From Sphingobium sp. (GTDB lineage: Bacteria > Pseudomonadota > Alphaproteobacteria > Sphingomonadales > Sphingomonadaceae), in NCBI GenBank assembly GCA_017984895.1, contig JAGNYO010000004.1, forward strand, positions 1-64,000: DNA of 64,000 bases. The letters are read 5' to 3'. Within the stretch, counting starts at the first letter, position 1. Each line of letters starts with the position of its first letter. The notes below the pieces were generated by a model. That model made no database searches. It was not told the origin of the DNA and saw nothing but the letters and a program-made list of their open reading frames with translations. Below, piece after piece: positions 17,430-25,343 of this stretch. The position numbers and the translations under genes were made by a program.

Positions 17430-18718
17430 GGACACCTCGAAGAACCGTATAATTTGGTGCTGATACGTGCGCGACATTGCTGAGTGGCGCGGCCTTTGGC
17501 TATTTTGCTGTAATTTTGCGCTGTTTCTATGGTTTGTCGAACCTTCGGAGGGCTATTTCCGCCTCACGCGGGCGCAGTTCTCCTTTCGAGCCATCCAAGG
17601 CGCTGGAAGTTATAGGCCAAGTTGGCCATGCCGATCTTGATGCGGGCGCGGGCCATACCAATGGTACGGACGACAAGGCCCATCCGATGCTTCTGGCCTG
17701 CAAAGACATGCTCGACTTGGGCACGGACCTTCGAGCGCCTGGCATTGGCGCGTGCGATCCGTTCGGGCAGCGGCCGCTTCGGCAATCGTTTCTGGTGGAT
17801 GTGGCTGGTGAACATGCCCTTTTCGAGGAATGCCTCGTTCTTCTTCGAACGGTAGGCCGCGTCCGCCCAGATGCCCGAAGCCGTGTTGTCCTTGCTGACC
17901 AGAATCGGCAGGCGTGCACCGTCATGGGCATTGGCGGCGCTGGCATCCCATGTACGAATCAAGCCATGCGCCCGATCGATGCCGATATGGTTCTTGTAGC
18001 CGAACATCGGGATCGCAAGATCAACGGGCTTCGCCGCTTTGGGATCAGCGCCGTCCTTGACCTTGGCCTTGCTGTACTTGATCGACCAGCGCGCATCGCG
18101 GTCTTTCTGTCGGGCCTTGGCGGGTTTCCAGTCCGCAGGTGTGCGGCCTTCCTTGATCGCAATCTTTTCCTCCTCAGTATTGCGCTGCTTCGGCGCGGGC
18201 ACAACGGTCGCGTCGATGATCTGGCCCCCCATGGCCAGATAGCCCCGATCCTTGAGAGCCGCATCGAAGCGCGCAAACAGCCGGTCGATCGCCTTGGCCT
18301 GTACGAGCCGCTCCCGGAATAACCAGACTGTGGTCGCATCAGGCACCGTGCCTTCCAGTCCGAGCCCCAGGAACCTCTGGAACGACAGCCGGTCCTTGAT
18401 CTGGAACTCGGTTGCTTCGTCCGACAGCGAATACAGCGCCTGCAAAATCAGGATCTTAAACATCAGCACCGGGTCGAACGGTGGCCTGCCGCCCCTGTTG
18501 CGCGGCCCGCGCCGCAGCACTGCATTTAACGGCACTCGGAAAACCTCAAAATCCACCGCCGCCGACAGCCGTTCCAGCGGATCTCCCGCCGCGCTCAGCG
18601 CCGCGTACCGATCCGAAAGATCAAAGAAACCCGGTTGCTTCACCATTTGCACCTCCGCCCCAACAAGGCGAAGTGAATCAAAAACACGCCTCAAATGCCA
18701 GAGTTTTTCGAGGTGTCC
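17430..18718 (-). mobile_element. IS5-type element inside element A
   Basis: Inverted ends GGACACCTCGAAGAAC at 17430-17445 and its near complement at 18701-18718 enclose a single transposase gene. No direct repeat flanks it, and about 120 bp of element A orfA are missing at the insertion point, so the insertion came with a deletion or a later rearrangement. Confidence 0.75.
17564..18646 (-). CDS. IS5-family transposase
   Basis: 360 residues from the ATG at 18646, which follows GGAGG with a five-base spacer. DDE residues are visible: IIDATVV (first Asp), IWADAAYRS (second Asp) and QVEHVFAGQKHRMGL (the Glu of the Y/E-2-R-3-K-like block). The N-terminal helix-turn-helix region with GRPPFDPVLMFKILILQ is typical of the family. 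The frame is intact, so this copy could be active. It may also have supplied outward transcription to its host element. Confidence 0.9.
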   Translation of the reverse strand: MVKQPGFFDLSDRYAALSAAGDPLERLSAAVDFEVFRVPLNAVLRRGPRNRGGRPPFDPVLMFKILILQALYSLSDEATEFQIKDRLSFQRFLGLGLEGTVPDATTVWLFRERLVQAKAIDRLFARFDAALKDRGYLAMGGQIIDATVVPAPKQRNTEEEKIAIKEGRTPADWKPAKARQKDRDARWSIKYSKAKVKDGADPKAAKPVDLAIPMFGYKNHIGIDRAHGLIRTWDASAANAHDGARLPILVSKDNTASGIWADAAYRSKKNEAFLEKGMFTSHIHQKRLPKRPLPERIARANARRSKVRAQVEHVFAGQKHRMGLVVRTIGMARARIKIGMANLAYNFQRLGWLERRTAPA

Positions 18719-18868
18719 AACTGGAAGGCCAAGTATGGCGGGCTGGAGGTATCTGAGGCCCGGCGGCTGCGGGAGCTTGAGAGCGAGAACGCCAAGCTCA
18801 AGCGGCTGCTGGCCGATGCGATGCTGGACCAAGCTGCGTTAAAGGATCTTCTGGCAAAAAAGTTTTGA
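18719..18868 (+). pseudogene. Element A orfA, C-terminal fragment
   Basis: The frame reads NWKAKYGGLEVSEARRLREL followed by a leucine-zipper-like ENAKLKRLLADAMLDQAALK and ends at the TGA at 18866-18868. This is the typical end of orfA of IS3-family elements. The stop overlaps the TTG start of orfB by two bases. Confidence 0.8.
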
Positions 18869-19370
18869 CGCCCGCCGCGAAGCGGGAAGCTGTAGCTCAT
18901 CTCCAGGCGTGCCACGGGATGAGCGAACGGCGGGCGTGCCGTGTCATCGATGCCGATCGCAAGAGCGTGCGCTATTGTTCCACACGGGACGATGATGCCG
19001 ATCTGCGCGAGAAGCTGCGCGGGCTGGCCAACCAGCGTCGCCGGTTCGGCTATCGCCGTTTGCACATCCTGCTGCGCCGGGAGGGCGTGATGATCAACCG
19101 GAAGAAGACCCAGCGGCTCTACAAGGAGGAAGGTCTGGCGGTGAGACGTCGACGCAGCCGCAAGCGTGCTGTTGGCACCAGGGCAACTGCTCCGGTGCTG
19201 GCCTTGCCGAACCAGCGCTGGAGCCTGGACTTTGTTCACGACCAGATGGCGTCAGGAAGACGGTTCCGGGTGCTCAATGTGGTCGATGACGTGACTCGGG
19301 AGTGCCTGGCGGCGGTGCCGGATACCTCGATCTCGGGGCATCGCGTGGTGCGCGAGCTGACCCGGCTCAT
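18865..19370 (+). pseudogene. Element A orfB (transposase), 5' part
   Basis: It starts at a TTG overlapping the orfA stop. It contains RRFGYRRLHILLRREG and then NQRWSLDFVHD and VVDDVTRECL, the beginning of the rve catalytic core with the first Asp. It is cut at codon LTRLI by element B and continues at 22189. Removing element B with one CAT repeat gives [19 protein letters not shown] without a gap. Confidence 0.88.
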
Positions 19371-19407
19371 TGGACTTGTAACGGTTTTGTGCCGGTCACC
19401 TATCTCA

Positions 19408-20265
19408 TTATGCCACCTTGGCTTCGAATGCGAGGGGGCTGATGCCGCCCAGATATGAATGGCGGCGACGGGTGTTGTAGAACCCGTTGATGTACTGGAA
19501 GATCGCCGCTTCCGCCTGACGCCGTGTTGACCAGTTCCGCCGCCAGATCAGTTCGGCCTTCAGGCTTTTGAAGAAGGTCTCGACGGAGGCGTTGTCGTAG
19601 CAATTCCCCTTGCCGCTCATGGATGGCCGCAGGCCATAAGCCTGCAGCTTCTTCTGATAATCATAAGAGCAATATTGGCTGCCGCGATCGGAATGAAAAA
19701 GGCAGCCCGGTGGCGGATTGCGCAGGCGAACCGCCATGTCGAGAGCCCTGATTGCCAGGTCCTTTTTCATCCTGTCGCTGACTGCCCAGCCAACAACACG
19801 GCGGCTATGCAGATCGAGAATGACGGCGAGATAGAGCCAGCCTTCCGACGTCCAGATATAGGTGATGTCGCCCGCCCATTTACGGTTGGGGGTATCGGCG
19901 GCAAAATCGCCATCCAGCCAGTTTGCCGCGACACCCAGGCGATGGTGACTGTCGGTCGTCACCTTGTGCTTACGCGTACGGGCTGGCTTGATGCCGTTGA
20001 TCCGCATCAGCCGACCAACGCGTCGCTCGCCGACATCAAGGCCTACCTCTTTAAGCTCCATTGTCATACGAGGACGGCCATAGCTGCCAAGGCTCAGGTG
20101 ATACTGTTCCCGGATATGAGCCAGCACCCGCATGTCTGTCCGATCCCGCCGACACATGGGCCGGGCGCGCCACGAACGATAGCCACGAGGGCTGACCCGC
20201 ATCACCCGGCAGATCGTCTCGACCGACCACATATGACGCCAGCTCTCCACGAAGCCGAACCTCAC
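19408..20265 (-). CDS. IS3-family transposase orfB of element B
   Basis: 285 residues with the full DDE core: KWAGDITYIWTSEGWLYLAVILDLHSRRVVGW (first Asp), HSDRGSQY (second Asp) and NCYDNASVETFFKSLKAEL (Glu), followed by the conserved YINGFYNTRRRHSYLGGISPLAFE. The start GTG at 20265 overlaps the orfA stop by four bases. The gene is intact, but the orfA that feeds it through frameshifting is broken by the IS110, so production of the OrfAB transposase should be lost. Confidence 0.93.
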   Translation of the reverse strand: MRFGFVESWRHMWSVETICRVMRVSPRGYRSWRARPMCRRDRTDMRVLAHIREQYHLSLGSYGRPRMTMELKEVGLDVGERRVGRLMRINGIKPARTRKHKVTTDSHHRLGVAANWLDGDFAADTPNRKWAGDITYIWTSEGWLYLAVILDLHSRRVVGWAVSDRMKKDLAIRALDMAVRLRNPPPGCLFHSDRGSQYCSYDYQKKLQAYGLRPSMSGKGNCYDNASVETFFKSLKAELIWRRNWSTRRQAEAAIFQYINGFYNTRRRHSYLGGISPLAFEAKVA

Positions 20266-20295
20266 GGCCGCTGGTTCGCGAAGAACTGCGTGGCC
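20262..20295 (-). pseudogene. Element B orfA, 3' end
   Basis: On the minus strand this encodes ATQFFANQRP and a stop, the family-typical end of orfA. It rejoins in frame with the piece at 21882-22120 (EREVLKKATQFFA) when the IS110 is removed. Confidence 0.85.
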
Positions 20296-20298
20296 TTC

Positions 20299-21656
20299 CT
20301 AAGAAACACTCATCTCAGGTTCGGTTGGTACCTCCTGAAGGGAGAAGCCGAACACTTTGGCGCGACGCCTGAGATTTCCGATAACGCGGCTGCGATAGCG
20401 CTCCTCATATTGGGTCGCGCCGAGATCATGATACGCCATGCCGTGGCGCAGGCTGTTATAGAACAGCACCGCGATTTTGCGTGCGGTCGCGGTGACTGCT
20501 TTTGCTCTTCCAGCGCGCGCCGACAGCCTCCGGTAAAAGGCGCCCAGTGCGGTGTCGCTGCGGCCAATGGTAGTTGCTGCCAGGCGCAGGAGTGCTGCAG
20601 CCCGGCTCGAAGATCGTCGAGTTTTGGACGACAGCAATTTACCGCCCGATATCTTGTTGCCCGGCGCCAGGCACAGCCAGGATGTAAAATGCTTCGAGCT
20701 GGGCCATGCGGCAAGATCGGTGCCGCACTCGCCAACCAGCTTGAGCGCAAGCGACGGACCGATTCCGTGGATTTGCGTCAGGTCCACGCCCAGCACGCGA
20801 TAGAGCGCTGACCGAACCTCAAAGTCGGGCGTGTTCACCTGTCGCCCTTTGGTCCGGACTTTTGGGAGCTGGCGAACATCATATCCCTCGTCGATTTCGA
20901 GCGCCTTGAGTGCGACCTCAAGCTTTCGATCACATTCGAGAACTTTGGTTTGGTAGAAGTCGAACAGGGCCAGGGACTGGCCGAGTGCGAAGATGTGCTC
21001 GTCCCGCCAGTTCCCTGACAACGCCGCACAGATGGTCTCAATAGTCGCGTGGCAACGGACGTCGCGCATTTGCGCCAGTGTGTTGGGCGTACGTTCGCCG
21101 CCCACAATGGCCCTGATGATCCGCATGCCCGTCACCCCGGTGATGTCGGAAACGACGTGATGGAGTTGCACATTCATTTCATCAGCGCCTTCTGAATGTG
21201 CTGAATATGCGAGGCGGCATATTCGATCAGCCGCTCGCGCTGCCGCAGATAGGCACGCATGGTCGCCACGCCCGCCTCGGGGCGGAAGCTCCCCCGCAAC
21301 AGCCCGTAGCTGTGCAGGCGTTGCAACCATGCCGCATCGCTGACGTCGGTTTTGCGACCCGGTACATTCTTGGCATATCGCGCATTGACGAGGATCACCT
21401 CAAAGCCGTGCCCTTCAAGCACTTCATAGGCCGGAATCCAGTAAACACCGGTCGATTCCATCGCGACAGTCGTCACGCCATATGCCTTGAACCAGCGGGC
21501 CATATCATGGAGATCGCCGGTGAATGTGCCAAACGCTCGTACCGGATTATCATCGGCGTTCGGATTTATGGCCGCCATATGCATGGTCGACCCGATGTCG
21601 ATGGCAGCGGCGCGTGGATTGACCATAGACAACGCGCCGGATTTTGAACGTTCCAT
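20299..21656 (-). pseudogene. IS110-family transposase with one frameshift
   Basis: The N-terminal part (159 codons from 21656) has the DEDD RuvC-like residues AIDIGSTMHMAA, AMESTGVYW and GRKTDVSDAAWL. It stops at the TGA after KALMK at 21174. The C-terminal part, from MNVQLHHVVSDITG at 21177, continues in the next frame with the Transposase_20 region (IHGIGPSLALKLVGE) and the serine-containing block. One base appears to be missing in ATGAAATGAATG at the joint. The full protein would be about 450 residues. Confidence 0.85.
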
Positions 21657-21881
21657 TCCAAGTCCTCCTACAAAACAGGAGGGTATGGGCGATGCAAAAC
21701 GTCATCTTCCTAACCGGGATCGCCGCAAAACGGCGTCACCACTCTCAAGTACGCAAACACCCACGGGCCACGTTTTTTAACGGGGTATCATGCCTCCAAT
21801 AAGCCATCGGCCGCGACCCTCCCGACCGCATCATAGCACGACCCGTTTCTACCGCGCACAGGCGGGCTCAGCCGGCGACGG
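21657..21881 (-). ncRNA. IS110 left-end region, possible bridge-RNA segment
   Basis: This 225-base untranslated part between the element boundary and the recombinase start is where IS110-group elements are known to encode the bridge RNA that selects target and donor DNA. No structure was computed here; the assignment rests only on position. Confidence 0.3.
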
Positions 21882-22120
21882 TTTTTTAGCACTTCCCTCT
21901 CCTCCTTCAGCACCCGGTTCTCTAAACGCAGCCGTTCATTCTCACGTGCCAGATCTGCCTGCGGCGCTGATACCAGATCGGTTGGCCGATACTGCGACAC
22001 CCATTTACCCAGCGTCGACTTCCCGATCCCCAAATCCTTGGCAACCCGCTCACGCGGCAGCCCACTGCTCAGCGCAATGCGCACTGCCTCTTGCTTAAAC
22101 TCGTCTGAATGCTTGATCAT
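21882..22120 (-). pseudogene. Element B orfA, 5' part
   Basis: From the ATG at 22120 it encodes [20 protein letters not shown] with a helix-turn-helix (RERVAKDLGIGKSTLGKW) and a leucine zipper (LARENERLRLENRVLKEEREVLK). This is a standard IS3 OrfA, cut by the IS110 in the A6 slippery run. Confidence 0.88.
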
Positions 22121-22185
22121 CTCATCGGTCTCCTGTTGCGAGCTCTAAACGCTCAAGTGACCGGCACAAAACCGTTACAAGTCCA

Positions 22186-22591
22186 CATCGTCCATCGCGG
22201 CAAGCCGGGCGTGATCGTGAGCGACAATGGCACCGAGCTCACCAGCAATGCCGTGCTCGCATGGTGCGGCGAGATCGGCGTCGAGTGGCATTACATCGCT
22301 CCGGGCAAACCGATGCAGAATGGCTACGTGGAGAGCTTTAACCGCCGCATGCGCGACGAGCTGCTGAACGAGACCCTGTTCCTGAGTCTGGCCCATGCCC
22401 GGGCCGAGATCGCCGCCTGGGTCGAGGACTACAACCGAGAGAGACCGCACTCGTCCCTTGGCTACGCAACCCCGGCGGCGTTCGCCGCCGAACTGGATAA
22501 GCAATGGCCTGCTTCGCTACGCCCTACGGGCTCCGCTACGCAGCCCATTGCTTCAACCGCGCCGATGCGCAAAACAATAGCCCGGCTCTAA
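22186..22591 (+). pseudogene. Element A orfB, 3' part
   Basis: It continues the transposase with [19 protein letters not shown] (second Asp), [19 protein letters not shown] (Glu) and the conserved [23 protein letters not shown]. The stop at 22589-22591 lies just before the right inverted repeat. Confidence 0.88.
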
Positions 22592-22623
22592 TCCCAGCCG
22601 GAGGAACACTGGGGGTCTCGTCA

Positions 22624-22937
22624 AGTCCGTCGCGCTTGGCAAGAGCCCGACAAAACCGGTCCCCTAGCGACAAGCCGACTTTCGCCGTGACGGTGCGCAA
22701 GTGTCCTGCAGATGTGGCGAGCCCCCGATCGGCCTCGACCACGGTCACGGGCAGAGGATTGAGCATCGCGTCCACTTGTTGGGCAGGCATGCCAACGTTG
22801 ATAAAGTGGCTCACGACCTCAGAATAGTTAACGCTCTAAATACGGGCATCGGCAAGAACTTCGGCCACATCCCTCGCGCCGGGTTCGTCCCTTAGCAGAG
22901 CGAGCAGTGCGAATGCGTAAAGCACCGTTTGACTCAT
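22624..22937 (-). pseudogene. vapC: vapC toxin gene, 5' fragment with further lesions
   Basis: The ATG at 22937 overlaps the vapB stop (ATGA). The translation is MSQTVLYAFALLALLRDEPG... with a TAG at 22838-22836 (codon 34), then NYSEVVSHFINVGMP and SLGDRFCRALAKRDG. Relatives have LDASALLALL at the start; here the first catalytic Asp is Tyr and the Ser is Phe. So the gene has lost an active-site residue, has a nonsense codon and is split by an IS. Confidence 0.85.
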
Positions 22938-23179
22938 TCTCCCGATTCTTTTCGGCGGCGGGTTAGAAAGGCATCGACGGACGCCTCGGCCTTGCTGCCA
23001 GTATACTGTTTGGCAAGGGCTTGCGCGTGAGCGATCGATTGCGCGACGGTGCGCAAGAGAACTCCGTCCTCTGTTTCCTCGACTATCAGGGCGCCGCCGC
23101 GTGCTAGGCCGAGCCGTTTTCGAATATTCGCCGGCAAGCTCATCCGGCCGTTTGGAGTGATCGTCACCTGCACTGTCAT
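22934..23179 (-). CDS. vapB: VapB antitoxin, AbrB/SpoVT type
   Basis: 81 residues: an N-terminal swapped-hairpin AbrB DNA-binding domain (VTITPNGRMSLPANIRKRLGL, then GALIVEETEDGVLLRT) and a C-terminal tail that would bind the toxin. It is intact although its vapC partner is destroyed. It should bind its own promoter; an inverted repeat lies just upstream. Confidence 0.85.
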   Translation of the reverse strand: MTVQVTITPNGRMSLPANIRKRLGLARGGALIVEETEDGVLLRTVAQSIAHAQALAKQYTGSKAEASVDAFLTRRRKESGE

Positions 23180-23197
23180 ATTGTCGTTCCAGTCTGC

Positions 23198-23243
23198 AAA
23201 TTCAATTTGGCTATCTCTCGATATAATGACACAAAATTGAATT
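23198..23243 (-). promoter_or_regulatory. Candidate operator upstream of vapB
   Basis: Inverted repeat AATTCAATTT (23199-23208) and AAATTGAATT (23234-23243) with a 25-base spacer, 20 bases upstream of the vapB start. AbrB-type antitoxins bind such AT-rich palindromes. There is no further proof. Confidence 0.4.
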
Positions 23244-23362
23244 CATGTCACATGCGGAATCCTATGCCGCATAAATTCTATATGTCTAAAGGAGTCTCTT
23301 AAACCTTAGGTATCCGGCTGACGCCGCGCTGGAGCCGCAGTACTCTCAACCTCCGGGCAATT

Positions 23363-23659
23363 TCAGGCAGCAATGCGCTCGACGTGGATATCCTTTTCGT
23401 GAGACCGAGCAATTGCCAGATCATGAGCGGCCTGCATGCGCAGCAAAGTATCGGCACGAAGGCCAAACGCCTTCTCAAAGCGGATCGCCATTTCTGCAGA
23501 AAGGCCGGATCTTCCGTTGAGAAGATTGCTCATGGCTTGCCGCGTAACATGCAGCTTTTGCGCAGACTCCGTCACACTTAATCCATGCGGTTCGACAATT
23601 TCACTACGCAGCCAGAGACCGGGATGTACTGCGAAGCTGGAATGTAATGTAATAGGCAT
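23363..23659 (-). CDS. higA: HigA-type antitoxin
   Basis: 98 residues with a helix-turn-helix (LSVTESAQKLHVTRQAMSNLLNGRSGLSAEMAIRFEKAFG) of the HigA family. It starts at an ATG overlapping the toxin stop (TAATG), giving the toxin-first order typical of higBA. It represses the operon and neutralises HigB. Confidence 0.9.
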   Translation of the reverse strand: MPITLHSSFAVHPGLWLRSEIVEPHGLSVTESAQKLHVTRQAMSNLLNGRSGLSAEMAIRFEKAFGLRADTLLRMQAAHDLAIARSHEKDIHVERIAA

Positions 23660-23946
23660 TAGTGATAATCCTCCAAATCAAGATCTTCGATCGCTAACAC
23701 ATCATTGACCCGAAAAGTCATTCGCCAGTTCCGCGTAACGGTAAGCGACCAGACCCCTTCTCGGTCTCCAACCAGCTGATGAGCTCCGAAATTAGGTGGA
23801 GCCTTCAACTCGTCGATGTTCTCAATAACACTCAGCCACGCTAACATGTTGCGCAAGCGGTCGGTCAAATTGCCTGGTAGCCCCTTGGCTTTGCCACTCT
23901 CGGCGAACGCCTTTAGCGCCTTATGTCTGATGCTTTCAATTTCCAT
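23659..23946 (-). CDS. higB: HigB-type toxin, RelE fold
   Basis: 95 residues: LKAFAESGKAKGLPGNLTDRLRNMLAWL, then HQLVGDREGVWSLTVTRNWRMTFRV and a final DLDLEDYH, which is the standard RelE/HigB mRNA interferase pattern. It cleaves mRNA on ribosomes when HigA is depleted. The start codon is only six bases from the -10 element, so the mRNA is probably leaderless. Confidence 0.9.
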   Translation of the reverse strand: MEIESIRHKALKAFAESGKAKGLPGNLTDRLRNMLAWLSVIENIDELKAPPNFGAHQLVGDREGVWSLTVTRNWRMTFRVNDVLAIEDLDLEDYH

Positions 23947-23951
23947 GGGGC

Positions 23952-23980
23952 AAGATATCGAAGAGGAAAATAAGTGTCAA
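23952..23980 (-). promoter_or_regulatory. higBA promoter
   Basis: On the minus strand TTGACA (23980-23975) is followed after exactly 17 bases by TATCTT (23957-23952). Upstream lies a tandem GCGACAA GCGACAA. The higB ATG starts at 23946. Confidence 0.65.
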
Positions 23981-24033
23981 CCGTCAATTGTCGCTTGTCG
24001 CTTCCCATTTAGATGATGTCGCACCGCAACGTG

Positions 24034-24786
24034 TTAGGACGTTGACGATGTGGCCGCCAAGTTTGCGTTCACATCCACCACCCGATAGACCGCCCCGTTC
24101 CCCGCATCCCGCACCAAATCCACCCGTACGCCGTCCCAGTGATAATCAAGGTGCCGTCGCTGGGTCGGCTCGGCGGCGCAATCGGGGTAGAACAGCCCGA
24201 CGCATTCGCTCCCCGAATGCCGGACGCTGGGATAGACCACGCCATCCGAGTCACCGGCTTTCAACGCCTCTCCCAGACTCTGCGACGCGGCATAGCTGTC
24301 AGGATCGAGGGCAGGGCGGGTGGCCGTGCTGTTACCCCTCAGATCATGCAAATCGGCTTTGACCGAGAGGGCGATCTCGCGGAACTGCGAGGTCCAGCCC
24401 GGCGTCTCCGCTGTTCGCGCCATGAAAAGCGCGTGATGATGGATGGTTTCGAACAGCGCCGTTTCAAAGTCATTCGCCGCATAGAGGACGCCATAGCTGC
24501 CGTTTGTGAAGCGACTCGGTCGGTCCATACTGACATGGGTAAACGGCGCCATCAGCCAGGATGCGCCATGGCCGCCCACCCGTCGCTCGATGGGTACGAG
24601 ATCGAGATTGCCGATCGTCGCCATGATGCGCGGATTGGTTTTCTGTTCGGCAGAGATCAGCAGATGCCAGTCTGCCGGGTCGGCGATGTCCTCGAACAGG
24701 TCGATCGGCGGAAAGGCGCTGCGGATGATCCTGACCGCGCCTTGCCACTCTACCCGGCTGACGGGGAGGGGATCGTCAGCCGTCAC
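24034..24786 (-). CDS. RES-domain toxin, NAD-phosphorylase type
   Basis: 250 residues of the RES family: SRFTNGSYGVLYAANDFETALFE (conserved Arg, Tyr and Glu) and a later DGVVYPSVRHSG with the Ser. Known members degrade NAD+ and stop growth. The preceding Xre-type gene overlaps it by four bases, the standard antitoxin-toxin layout. The frame is complete. Confidence 0.88.
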   Translation of the reverse strand: MTADDPLPVSRVEWQGAVRIIRSAFPPIDLFEDIADPADWHLLISAEQKTNPRIMATIGNLDLVPIERRVGGHGASWLMAPFTHVSMDRPSRFTNGSYGVLYAANDFETALFETIHHHALFMARTAETPGWTSQFREIALSVKADLHDLRGNSTATRPALDPDSYAASQSLGEALKAGDSDGVVYPSVRHSGSECVGLFYPDCAAEPTQRRHLDYHWDGVRVDLVRDAGNGAVYRVVDVNANLAATSSTS

Positions 24787-25196
24787 CAGCCGCCGCGCAC
24801 CGCATCAAGATAACGGCGCACGCGCATGATGTCGGTCAGCTCGCCGCCGAGCATGATATCGAGCGCGCTCGCTCCGGCGAAGGCGGCATTGTCCGCCCTG
24901 ATCCAGGCATAGCCACGCTGCGCCTCGGTGAAGATGATCCGCAGCGCCTTGTGGATACCCATCAGATTGGACAGGCGCGCACGCCCGTCGCGCGAAATAC
25001 GCCCCGGCCCCTCCGCCTTCCAGCGCCGATAGGACCGCACCGGCATATCGAGCAGTGTGGCGGCCTGCTCGTCGGTCAGCGCCCATCTGCTGAACAGATT
25101 CAGTGCGGCGCGAAACAGGGCGGCCGCCTCATCCTGCGTTACCGGATCGGATCGGAACGCGTGAGGGGCAGTGTCTATCGGTTGCAAAGCCTGCAT
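24783..25196 (-). CDS. Xre/ParS/MbcA-type antitoxin
   Basis: The ATG at 25196 follows GGAG with a seven-base spacer. 137 residues: an Xre-like N-terminal region (ALFRAALNLFSRWALTDEQAATLLDMPVRSYRRW) and the C-terminal toxin-binding domain with GYAWIRADNAAFAGASALDIMLGG, typical of partners of RES toxins. Confidence 0.88.
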   Translation of the reverse strand: MQALQPIDTAPHAFRSDPVTQDEAAALFRAALNLFSRWALTDEQAATLLDMPVRSYRRWKAEGPGRISRDGRARLSNLMGIHKALRIIFTEAQRGYAWIRADNAAFAGASALDIMLGGELTDIMRVRRYLDAVRGGW

Positions 25197-25209
25197 TGCG
25201 GATCTCCAT

Positions 25210-25244
25210 ATGGCATTATATAGATATTTTATGCCATTTGGCAA
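25210..25244 (-). promoter_or_regulatory. Promoter and operator of the Xre-RES operon
   Basis: TTGCCA (25244-25239), an 18-base spacer and a perfect TATAAT (25220-25215) on the minus strand. Inverted copies ATGGCAT (25210-25216) and ATGCCAT (25231-25237) lie over the core promoter, well placed for autorepression by the antitoxin. A palindrome, GCACTAAGTGC, lies at 25249-25259. Confidence 0.6.
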
Positions 25245-25343
25245 CCAAGCACTAAGTGCCGGTCCCGAGAGTCGTCACTGGGCCGCCAATGGTTTTCTAA
25301 TCTGCCGCGACGGGAGCGCGGCGGCCAACTGGAGCGTCACCCC

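Larger units (their letters stand above)
20296..21881 (-). mobile_element. IS110-type element inside element B
   Basis: About 1.59 kb with no terminal inverted repeats and no clear target duplication, as expected for IS110. The boundaries come from restoration of the orfA frame and are ambiguous by one or two bases. The insertion point is the A6 run where element B would make its programmed frameshift. The long untranslated side (21657-21881) lies upstream of the recombinase gene. Confidence 0.8.
19371..22185 (-). mobile_element. IS3-type element B inside element A
   Basis: Perfect 29-bp inverted repeats lie at 19371-19399 and 22157-22185 (starting TGGACTTGTAACGG), flanked by the 3-bp duplication CAT (19368-19370 and 22186-22188). 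The element reads on the minus strand: orfA from 22120, orfB from 20265. It is split by an IS110-type element at 20296-21881. Confidence 0.92.
17350..22623 (+). mobile_element. IS3-type element A, inserted in vapC and itself carrying nested elements
   Basis: The ends are imperfect inverted repeats at 17350-17374 and 22600-22623, both beginning TGACG-GACCCCC and reaching TTCCTCC. A direct repeat AGTC flanks it (17346-17349 and 22624-22627), a 4-bp target duplication. Its own DNA is about 1.2 kb: orfA start at 17414, orfA end at 18719-18868, orfB in two parts. The rest is an IS5-type element (17430-18718) and IS3-type element B (19371-22185, with an IS110 inside). Confidence 0.88.

Noticed and set aside
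19675..20811. 378-codon plus-strand open frame across element B orfB and the IS110
   Set aside because: It runs across an insertion boundary between two recognised transposase genes on the other strand.
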